Source: DLAJ01 sp023663615
GTDB taxonomy: Bacteria; Bacillota; Clostridia; Lachnospirales; Lachnospiraceae
NCBI GenBank assembly: GCA_023663615.1
Contig: JAMPHA010000008.1
Coordinates: forward strand, 3,747 to 67,746
DNA length: 64,000 nt
Reading direction: 5' to 3'
Positions within the stretch are counted from its first letter, which is position 1. Each line of letters opens with the position of its first letter. The notes below the pieces were generated by a model, which did no database searches, was not told the DNA's origin, and was given only the letters and a program-made list of their open reading frames with translations. The position numbers and the translations under genes were made by a program. Below are positions 52,826 to 60,342 of this stretch, in pieces.

Positions 52826-54244
52826 GTGAAACAAAAGAAAAAAAGCCAAAACCATGATGTCAATACCCAGCTGGAGCTGCGTGTCATTCTTGAAAACGAA
52901 AGGGAAGCGAACCAATATGCCGCGAAATGTCTGGCAGTCTGCGCCGGCGTAGGCGCACTGGCATGGCTGTTGAATCTGCTTGATATTTTTATCGTACCGG
53001 CGGCGATCATGAATACCGCCATGCCGCTTCTGATCGTATGTTTTGTCCTGCCGGCGCTCCTCTACAAACTGACGGGCGGCGGACCGTCCTGGCTGAAATA
53101 TGTATTTTTACTTTGCGGCATCCTGGGTATTTTTATTTTATCCGGCGCCATGCCAAAGCACGGCATTCTGGCATGGGCGCTGCCTCTTTTATTAAGCTGC
53201 CATTATTATTCCAAAAGTCTGACACGCATGACGCTCGTGATGTCCTGGCTGCTTTTTTCCGCCTCCATCTATATCAGTCTCTATGTCGGTGAAGGCGATC
53301 TCAATCTGCTCCTCGATCCCTATGATTATAATGCCAGCGTTCCGACCGGGGAACTGTTATACAATTCCACCTTATTCTTTGTGGTGCCGCGCGCGCTGAT
53401 CCTGCTCGGCCTCTCCTCCATCTGCACGTCTATCGCAGGACGGACGCGCCGCCTCCTGGAAAAGCAGATCAAGGACAGCGAGGAGCGCCAGCGCATTTCC
53501 ACGGAACTGGATGTGGCAACCCATATTCAGGCGGATATGCTGCCGCGTATCTTCCCTGCCTTTCCGGATCGTCCGGAATTTGATATTTACGCGACCATGA
53601 ACCCTGCCAAGGAGGTCGGCGGCGATTTCTATGATTTCTTTATGGTGGATGAAACCCATCTTGCCATCGTGATGGCGGATGTATCGGGAAAAGGCGTTCC
53701 CGCCGCGCTCTTTATGGTGATTGGCAAGACGCTGATTAAAGATCACACAAAACCGGGGATCGACCTTGGCGACGTTTTTTCAGAAGTGAACGACCTGTTG
53801 TGCGAATCCAACAGCGAAGGTCTGTTTATTACCGCTTTTGAAGGGGTGCTTGATCTGGTGACAGGAGAATTCTGCTTTGTCAACGCCGGGCATGAAATGC
53901 CTTTTATCGCACGGGCGGGCGGCGTGTATGAACCTTACAAGCTGCGCGCCGGATTTGTGCTGGCAGGCATGGAGAACATGAAATACCAGAGCGGGCGGTT
54001 AAAGCTTTCGCCCGGAGATAAGATTTTCCAATATACCGACGGCGTGACGGAAGCCACCAATGCGGCTCATGAGCTGTACGGCATGCAGCGGCTCACCGAT
54101 ATTCTTGTAAAAAATACCGATCAGCCGCCTGCAAAACTGCTCCCCGCCGTCAAAGCGGATATTGACGCATTTACCGGCGACGCGCCGCAGTTCGACGACA
54201 TCACCATGCTCTGCGTGGAATATGTAAAAGCAATGTTTCCTTAA
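52826..54244 (+). CDS. Membrane-bound SpoIIE/RsbU-type PP2C phosphatase
   Basis: 472 residues from a GTG with AGAGGTG upstream (an ATG five codons earlier has no ribosome site). A coiled N-terminus precedes six or seven helices (about 35-215), then a linker coil (LEKQIKDSEERQRISTELDVATHIQADMLP) of the RsbU type. The PP2C domain has the metal-binding motifs GGDFYDFF, MADVSGKGVPAALFM and QFDDITMLCVEY. It should dephosphorylate a STAS antagonist, probably that encoded at 57594-57899. It overlaps the convergent response regulator gene by four bases. Confidence 0.9.
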   Translation: MKQKKKSQNHDVNTQLELRVILENEREANQYAAKCLAVCAGVGALAWLLNLLDIFIVPAAIMNTAMPLLIVCFVLPALLYKLTGGGPSWLKYVFLLCGILGIFILSGAMPKHGILAWALPLLLSCHYYSKSLTRMTLVMSWLLFSASIYISLYVGEGDLNLLLDPYDYNASVPTGELLYNSTLFFVVPRALILLGLSSICTSIAGRTRRLLEKQIKDSEERQRISTELDVATHIQADMLPRIFPAFPDRPEFDIYATMNPAKEVGGDFYDFFMVDETHLAIVMADVSGKGVPAALFMVIGKTLIKDHTKPGIDLGDVFSEVNDLLCESNSEGLFITAFEGVLDLVTGEFCFVNAGHEMPFIARAGGVYEPYKLRAGFVLAGMENMKYQSGRLKLSPGDKIFQYTDGVTEATNAAHELYGMQRLTDILVKNTDQPPAKLLPAVKADIDAFTGDAPQFDDITMLCVEYVKAMFP

Positions 54245-54657
54245 ATTTTACTCCAGTCTATCACGTCGTCGTCATCCGACTCTACGGCTAGCTGTGCCTG
54301 CACTTTTTCCATCAGGATGTCCGGATCAATCGGCTTCACCACGTAATCTTTGGCGCCGCCTGCCACCGCCTTGATGACATGATCTTTATCATTGTTTGAC
54401 GTAAGGAAAATAACGGGAATCTCTCGTAAATGATTTTTTTCCTTAATCAGTTTCAGCATTTCATAGCCGTTGATCTCCGGCATGTCAATGTCCAAAATAA
54501 TCAGATCGGGCGTTTTTTCTTTCAAAAATTTCAGCGCGCGCATGCCGCTTGAAAACGCATGTACGTCATACGCTTCGCCCAATACCTTTTGCAGCATTTT
54601 CAGTACGATGCCGCTGTCGTCCACCGCCACAATTTTTTTCTTTTCTCCAAATGCCAT
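54241..54657 (-). CDS. Single-domain response regulator
   Basis: 138 residues: one CheY-like receiver with no output domain. The acidic pair is in AVDDSG, the phosphoacceptor in LIILDIDMPEINGYEM, the conserved Thr and Lys in FLTSNN and VVKPIDPD. A 14-residue acidic tail (ESDDDDVIDW) follows. GAGGG precedes the ATG. It lies 100 bases behind the hybrid kinase gene and could be the phosphate sink or messenger of that kinase's HPt domain. Confidence 0.9.
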   Translation of the reverse strand: MAFGEKKKIVAVDDSGIVLKMLQKVLGEAYDVHAFSSGMRALKFLKEKTPDLIILDIDMPEINGYEMLKLIKEKNHLREIPVIFLTSNNDKDHVIKAVAGGAKDYVVKPIDPDILMEKVQAQLAVESDDDDVIDWSKI

Positions 54658-54757
54658 GTTTCCCTCGTTTCTGCGCCGCATTTTTTTAATCAAATTCTGT
54701 GCGGATAGGTCTGTGCCGCAGCGCTGGCACCCCCGCCGTTTGAAACTCCCTGATCCG

Positions 54758-57151
54758 TCATTCTCTTAACAGCCGGATCGCTTTATCTTCGTCAAATTCA
54801 TCCTCCAACGCCGTCAGCGCTTCCCGGATGCGCGCGTCCGTTTCCGGTTCCAGCGCATAGCCGGTCCACTCTGTCAAGAGTCCGATCGCCTCCTGCGTCT
54901 CGAAATCATCTAACAGCGCGGCAGCCCTTTCCAGATCATCGCGGGATAACTGCAAGGGTTCTTTTCCGCCGCCCGCCGCTTCCTGTCCGCCGCTGTTTAC
55001 TTCGTCGTCACTTACTCCATTGCCATTTATTTCATCGCCGCTTACTCCGCTGCCGTTTACTCTGCCGTGGCTTCCGCTGTTTACTTCTCCGCGGCTTTCA
55101 TAGTAGACTTGAAAGCCTTCCAGCGCCCTATCCCAGACGGTAAGCAGTTCGTCCCAATGCGCCGCCGCATAATCGCCATCCTGCGCCTTGCTGTGCATCT
55201 CATGTTCATAGGCAAGATCGGCAAGGGCATCCGCGCCGAGCGTCCTCGCATTTCCCTTTAAGCCGTGTACCAGAATCGCATAGTCCGCCAGATTCTGCGC
55301 GGAAAGGAACCGCCGCATGGTCTCCCGCTTTTCCCGCTCCTTTAAGAACATCCGCACCAGATCCAGATACATCTCGGCATCGCCCTTGGCGTAGGACAGA
55401 CCGTTCGCAATCGAAATTCCATACGCCTGAAAGCGCTCTTCATCGGCCTTTCCGTTCTTCTGATCTTCCTCTGCTTTTACGCCGCCCTGCGCGGTTTGCT
55501 GCACGGCAATCTCCTTTTTCTGAATCAGATTTTCCGGAAGGTATTCCGCCACGGTCTGTTCCAACAAATCCCCGTCAATAGGCTTTGTCAAAAAATCGGC
55601 AAATCCCTCCTGCAAATACGCTTCCCGCGCGCCGGACAGCGCGTTTGCCGTCAGCACGATGACCGGCGTATCCTCATTGGGAATGCCGGAAAGTTTGCGC
55701 ATCGCATGAAGGGTTTCTATGCCGTCCATCTCCGGCATCATATGATCCATAAAAATAATATGAAACGGTTCTTTTTTTACCAGTTCCAGACATTGCTTCC
55801 CGGAATCCGCCGCCGTGATCTTCATCTTCGTGCGCTTGAGCAGGGATTGGAATACCTTCCGGTTCATTTCGTTGTCGTCCACCACCAGCACGCTCGCCTC
55901 CGGCGCTTCGAAGGTCTGCTGCTTCTTGAGGCGGCTCTGCTCCTGCCTGTTTTTCAGCGTCTCAAAACTGCCTGTGGGATCGCCGCACACAATTTTCTGC
56001 GGGATCGTGACCGTGAAAGTGGATCCCTTCCCGTATTCGCTTTCGACCTTCATATCGCCGTCCATCAGCTTTAAGAGCGACATGGTAATGTTCATTCCCA
56101 GGCCCGTGCCCTCGATGTTGCGGTTCTTTTCCTCGTCCAGTCTTTGGAAGTCTTCGAAAAGCTTCCCCATATCCTCCTTTTTTATGCCCATTCCGGTATC
56201 CTTGACGGACATTACCAGATTGATCTGCTCCTCACCCGTCTTTTCGTATGCCGCCCGCACCTCGATCCCGCCCTGTGGCGTATACTTGACCGCGTTTGTC
56301 AGCAGATTTGTTACAATCTGCTTGATGCGGACGTCATCCCCGTACAGCGTTTTCGGCATGGTCTCGTCCAGCGAAAAGGAAAGCGTCAGTCCTTTTTCCT
56401 GCGCCCGCAAAAAAATAACGTTCCACAGATCCATCAACAGACCGGCAAAGTCATATTCTACCCTGACAATTTCCATCTTGCCGGATTCGATCTTGGACAT
56501 GTCCAGAATGTCGTTAATCAAAAATAAAAGCGTCTTTCCGGAACTTTGAATGTTCGCCGCGTAAGAAAGCAGCTGTTCGTCCGTGCATTCCCGCAGGATC
56601 ATTTCATTCATGCCAAGCACGGCATTGATCGGCGTCCGGATTTCATGGGACATATTGGAGAGGAAACGGCTTTTGGCTTCGTTTGCCCTGACCGCCTCGT
56701 CCTTGGCTTTTTCATATTCTTTGTTTAACTTGCGAATCCGGTCCAGCGCCGTCTGCGCGTCGCGCAGCTCGTTTAATTCCGTCACATCATCAATGACTAC
56801 GACCACGGATTTCTCGCCCTCATTATGGATATAGCTGGTCGTCAGGGAAAGATTTCTGTTCTCGCCCGCAAGCGTATAGTCCACGGGCATATTGCTTACT
56901 TTTTCTTTTTCATAAACGGTGTCTAAGATCACCTCGGTAAAGGAATCCGTGCCCTCCCGCGTCAGAAACACATTCGCAAAAGAATTCCCTATATCTTCCT
57001 GCGTCAGACCAAGCATCTGTTCCGCCGCCTGATTCAGCATGGTGATCTTGCCGTTCATGCTGATTACCATGACGCCTTCCAGCATGTTGGTAACGATTTC
57101 CCGATATAAATCTCCACGGTCGTTCTGATTGATCATATGTTCTTTCCCCAT
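54758..57151 (-). CDS. Hybrid sensor histidine kinase (PAS-HisKA-HATPase-REC-HPt)
   Basis: 797 residues, no membrane segment. An N-terminal PAS domain (about 10-120) is followed by HisKA with the acceptor in FLSNMSHEIRTPINAVLG, and HATPase_c (NLLTNAVKYTP, DTGMGI, GTGLGMNIT). A receiver has Asp in HIIFMDHMMPEMDG. The C-terminal HPt has His in ILVHGLKGNARTLG. Between helices of the HPt region lies a Gly/Asn/Ser repeat insert (VNGSGVSGDEINGNGVS..). A multistep phosphorelay is indicated. A second ATG at 57136 is possible. RsbW-like and STAS genes precede it on the same strand. Confidence 0.93.
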   Translation of the reverse strand: MGKEHMINQNDRGDLYREIVTNMLEGVMVISMNGKITMLNQAAEQMLGLTQEDIGNSFANVFLTREGTDSFTEVILDTVYEKEKVSNMPVDYTLAGENRNLSLTTSYIHNEGEKSVVVVIDDVTELNELRDAQTALDRIRKLNKEYEKAKDEAVRANEAKSRFLSNMSHEIRTPINAVLGMNEMILRECTDEQLLSYAANIQSSGKTLLFLINDILDMSKIESGKMEIVRVEYDFAGLLMDLWNVIFLRAQEKGLTLSFSLDETMPKTLYGDDVRIKQIVTNLLTNAVKYTPQGGIEVRAAYEKTGEEQINLVMSVKDTGMGIKKEDMGKLFEDFQRLDEEKNRNIEGTGLGMNITMSLLKLMDGDMKVESEYGKGSTFTVTIPQKIVCGDPTGSFETLKNRQEQSRLKKQQTFEAPEASVLVVDDNEMNRKVFQSLLKRTKMKITAADSGKQCLELVKKEPFHIIFMDHMMPEMDGIETLHAMRKLSGIPNEDTPVIVLTANALSGAREAYLQEGFADFLTKPIDGDLLEQTVAEYLPENLIQKKEIAVQQTAQGGVKAEEDQKNGKADEERFQAYGISIANGLSYAKGDAEMYLDLVRMFLKEREKRETMRRFLSAQNLADYAILVHGLKGNARTLGADALADLAYEHEMHSKAQDGDYAAAHWDELLTVWDRALEGFQVYYESRGEVNSGSHGRVNGSGVSGDEINGNGVSDDEVNSGGQEAAGGGKEPLQLSRDDLERAAALLDDFETQEAIGLLTEWTGYALEPETDARIREALTALEDEFDEDKAIRLLRE

Positions 57152-57170
57152 GATTCCCTGCGTAGATTTT

Positions 57171-57578
57171 TTACAGGTCCTTGCGGATCCGCAAAATGTT
57201 CTTGCCGTCCTTATATTCGTAGGTGATCTCATTCATATTTTTCTTGACAATATAGATCCCTAAACCGCCCGGCTCCCGATCCTGCGCAGACAGCGTCACA
57301 TCGGGATCGGACTTTGCAAGCGGATCATAGGGCACGCCCTGGTCGATAAACGTAATCACGACGGACAGCGGCTCTTCCAATACCTCCACCCGCACCGTGG
57401 CAGGACCGACCTCGGGATGATAGGCATAATGAACAATATTGCTGAACAGCTCGTCGATGGCAATATCAATCTGCGCCTGTGCTTTCATCGGACAGTCGTA
57501 CTGCTCTAACTGTTCATCCACAAATGCGGTGATGACAGGAATGCTCTCCAGCGTCGCATCAACTGTTAACTCTTTCAT
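57171..57578 (-). CDS. RsbW-like anti-sigma/serine kinase ATPase
   Basis: 135 residues. A stand-alone GHKL ATPase of the HATPase_c_2 type: DIAIDELFSNIVHYAY (N-box), FIDQGVPYDP (G1) and GGLGIYIVKKNM (G2). Such proteins phosphorylate a STAS antagonist and bind either that protein or a sigma factor or other target. GGAGG lies six bases before the ATG. It follows the STAS gene by 15 bases. No sigma factor gene is in the cluster, so the final target is unknown. Confidence 0.9.
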   Translation of the reverse strand: MKELTVDATLESIPVITAFVDEQLEQYDCPMKAQAQIDIAIDELFSNIVHYAYHPEVGPATVRVEVLEEPLSVVITFIDQGVPYDPLAKSDPDVTLSAQDREPGGLGIYIVKKNMNEITYEYKDGKNILRIRKDL

Positions 57579-57593
57579 ATCCCGCCTCCATCC

Positions 57594-57899
57594 TTATTCT
57601 TCGATATGAAGAATGTCCAAAAAGCCCGTGACCTCAAATACCTCGTGAATGATCTCATTGACATGGCGGATCACCAGTTCCCCGCTTCCTTTTTTCATAA
57701 AGGTCTTATGCGCGGACAAAAGCACGCGCAGACCGGCGGACGAGAGATACTCCAGTCCTGCGAAATCCAGGATGAGCTTTTCCGCATCCTCAATGCTTGC
57801 GTTGATCTCCGCCTCCAACAGCGACACCGTATTCGAATCAAGGCGTCCCACCGGCAAAAGTGTGATCTCTTTTCCGTTTTCTTTTTTTTCAATCTTCAC
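57594..57899 (-). CDS. STAS-domain anti-sigma factor antagonist
   Basis: 101 residues. The STAS fold has the phosphorylatable Ser within LEYLSSAGLRVLLSA. The start is GTG with AGGA upstream, because no ATG lies in the conserved first strand. With the following kinase and the PP2C phosphatase at 52826-54244 it makes a partner-switching trio: kinase adds, phosphatase removes, the phosphate on this protein. First gene of the minus-strand cluster. Confidence 0.92.
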   Translation of the reverse strand: MKIEKKENGKEITLLPVGRLDSNTVSLLEAEINASIEDAEKLILDFAGLEYLSSAGLRVLLSAHKTFMKKGSGELVIRHVNEIIHEVFEVTGFLDILHIEE

Positions 57900-57936
57900 C
57901 GCACAATCCTCCCGATCTGGATTTTTGAATTAGTTT

Positions 57937-57965
57937 ATTATAGCACAGTTCCTGTCATATTTTAA
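57937..57965 (-). promoter_or_regulatory. Promoter of the STAS-kinase cluster
   Basis: Minus strand: TTAAAA (57960-57965), 17 bases, TATAAT (57937-57942), about 38 bases before the STAS start. The -35 is weak. Confidence 0.55.
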
Positions 57966-58164
57966 GTGTTTTTGGCATTGATTGTATCTTTTGCGGAGTC
58001 GTTTGCAGGTTTTGGATTTCTTGGGTGGGGAGTCGTTTTTCCCATTAAGGGCAGAAAAAAGGAACCGTCACCGCCTGTTCTTCATATTTATACTGTATAC
58101 GGAAAATGTTCTGCCCGCCTCATCGGCGGTTTTCCGAACGGTTTAGAAGGAGGAATTGATCTTT

Positions 58165-60153
58165 ATGGCTACCGGTTATCTTATTATACAGGCGCGGACG
58201 GCGCACGATGCGCTTCCTGTTGGCGGCGCGCAGATTTGGATCATGGACGATCAGGAGAGGCGAATTTATCATGTGACGACGGATGAAAGCGGGGAAACGG
58301 AACGGATCGCGCTGGAGACGCTGGACAAATCTCTTTCTTTGGATCCGGATTTTTCCGGGACGCCTTTCGTCAGTTATGATGTCCTTGCGTTTGCGTCCGG
58401 TTTTAACTCGGTTCATATTGTCGGTATTCCGATCTTGGATGGAGAGACGGCAATTCAGCCGATTGAATTTATCCCCATGCAGGAACGACAGCGAACGCCG
58501 AGCGTGACAGAAATCCGGATCGGCGCGCCCGCCGTCGCCATGCCCGGAGTGCGTGAGCAGGAAGGACCCGATACGGAAACGGCGCCGCGGGTACTCCGTC
58601 AGGTCGTGATCCCGAATCCGATCACCGTACATCTGGGCAGCCCCGGCTCTTCCGCGCGCAATGTTCAGGTGTCTTTTCCCGATTATGTAAAGAATGTTGC
58701 CAGCAGCGAAGTCTACCCCACATGGCCGGACGCGTCCCTGCGGGCAAATATTTATGCGATCATCACGTTTGCCCTAAATCGTATTTTTACCGAATGGTAC
58801 CGCAGCCGCGGCTACAGCTTTGACATCACAAATAACACTGCCTACGACCAGTACTTTGTATACGGGCGGAACACGTATGAGTCCATCAGCCGGATCGTGG
58901 ACGAAATTTTTAATGAATATGTCCGCAGACAGGGACAGACGTCTCCTTATTTTACTTCTTTTTGCAACGGAACCACCTCAACCTGCGCCGGGTTATCCCA
59001 GTGGGGAACCGTGACGCTGGCAAACCAGGGGCTGAGTCCTTTGCAGATTCTGCGCTCTTATTATCCGCGGGATATTGAGATCGTGGAGACAAACATCATT
59101 ACCGGCATTCTGTCCTCCTATCCCGGCACGGTGCTTCGAACCGGAAGCAGGGGGCTTGACGTCCAGACGATCCAGACTTATTTGAACCGGATCCGGCGCA
59201 ATTATCCCGCGATCCCCGCGATCACGGACGAGGCGGGCGTATTCGGGGAAAGCACGCGGGCGGCGGTTGCCAAGTTTCAGAGTATTTTCAATCTGGATTC
59301 CGACGGTATGGTCGGAAAGGCTACCTGGAATAAGCTCTCCTATCTGTACGCTTCCGTAACCAGACTTGCCGAGCTGGACAGCGAGGGAACTTCCCTTGGG
59401 ATCGGAACCGTCCCGCCAAGCACGGTTCTGCGCTTAGGCTCGTCCGGGCAGGATGTCATTACCTTGCAATACCTTTTGAATGTGGCGGCTGAATTCAATT
59501 CTGCGATTCCGGCACCGGCACAGGACGGAAATTTCGGACGGGAAACCCAGCAGGCGGTTGCCGCATTCCAAATTGCCGCCGGGCTGGAGGCCGACGGCAT
59601 GGTGGGACCGCTCACGTGGCAGGCGCTGTACGATACTTATTTCGGCGCAGGAAATATTATCCCGCCCGGCGCCGATGCCGACACTACGGAATACGTCGTC
59701 CGTTCGGGCGACACGCTCTGGCAGCTCGCACAGCGGTACGGCACGACGGTTGACGCAATCAAGCGTCTGAACGGATTAACCGGCGATACGCTGCAGATCG
59801 GTCAGGTATTGCGGATCCCGTCATCCGCTTCCACCGACGGATCGTATTTTGAATATGTTGTCCGCTCCGGCGATACGCTTTGGCAGCTCGCGCAGCGGTA
59901 CGGCACAACGGTTGACGCAATCCGAAATCTGAACGGTCTTTCCGGCAACAACCTGAGTATTGGGCAGATTCTCAAAATTCCTTCTGCGACGGCGGCGCCT
60001 GCTCCTTATTTTGAGTATACCGTCCGCTCCGGCGATACGCTTTGGCTGTTGGCACAGCGGTACGGCACAACGGTTGACGCGATCAAAAACCTGAACGGAT
60101 TGCGAAGCGATATTTTGAATATTGGGCAGGTGGTGAGGATTCCCAACGGGTGA
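58165..60153 (+). CDS. sleC: SleC-like spore cortex-lytic enzyme with LysM repeats
   Basis: 662 residues, no signal peptide. An N-terminal Ig-like domain (about 1-110) precedes a SpoIID-like region: ITVHLGSPGSSARNVQVSFPDYVKNVASSE, IYAIITFALNRIFTEWYRSRGYSFDIT, STCAGLSQWGTVTLANQG. This matches clostridial SleC, a cortex-degrading enzyme of spore germination. Two peptidoglycan-binding domains (about 330-495) and three near-identical LysM modules (YTVRSGDTLWLLAQRYGTT) follow. SleC itself lacks LysM, so this is an extended form. GGAGG lies 11 bases before the ATG. The activating protease Csp is not in the window. Confidence 0.88.
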   Translation: MATGYLIIQARTAHDALPVGGAQIWIMDDQERRIYHVTTDESGETERIALETLDKSLSLDPDFSGTPFVSYDVLAFASGFNSVHIVGIPILDGETAIQPIEFIPMQERQRTPSVTEIRIGAPAVAMPGVREQEGPDTETAPRVLRQVVIPNPITVHLGSPGSSARNVQVSFPDYVKNVASSEVYPTWPDASLRANIYAIITFALNRIFTEWYRSRGYSFDITNNTAYDQYFVYGRNTYESISRIVDEIFNEYVRRQGQTSPYFTSFCNGTTSTCAGLSQWGTVTLANQGLSPLQILRSYYPRDIEIVETNIITGILSSYPGTVLRTGSRGLDVQTIQTYLNRIRRNYPAIPAITDEAGVFGESTRAAVAKFQSIFNLDSDGMVGKATWNKLSYLYASVTRLAELDSEGTSLGIGTVPPSTVLRLGSSGQDVITLQYLLNVAAEFNSAIPAPAQDGNFGRETQQAVAAFQIAAGLEADGMVGPLTWQALYDTYFGAGNIIPPGADADTTEYVVRSGDTLWQLAQRYGTTVDAIKRLNGLTGDTLQIGQVLRIPSSASTDGSYFEYVVRSGDTLWQLAQRYGTTVDAIRNLNGLSGNNLSIGQILKIPSATAAPAPYFEYTVRSGDTLWLLAQRYGTTVDAIKNLNGLRSDILNIGQVVRIPNG

Positions 60154-60186
60154 GTTAAAGATTTGCAAGAAGCCCGCATTCGGTAT

Positions 60187-60215
60187 GGAGAATGCCCACA
60201 TTTAGGGCATTCTCC
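60187..60215. terminator. Hairpin downstream of the SleC-like gene
   Basis: GGAGAATGCCC and GGGCATTCTCC form a perfect 11-bp stem with a seven-base loop. The T-run is distant, so termination is only likely. The region to 60342 holds nothing else I can identify. Confidence 0.55.
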
Positions 60216-60342
60216 TGCATGTATGGTGTCTCGTGTTTTTGTAGGTTTTTCCTTTTGGGGGCTTTGGGGGGGAGTCACAGCGCATCCCGCATTGCCCGAA
60301 AAAAACTCCATCCGCTGCATTCGTTGTTGCCTCTTTGCTTCT

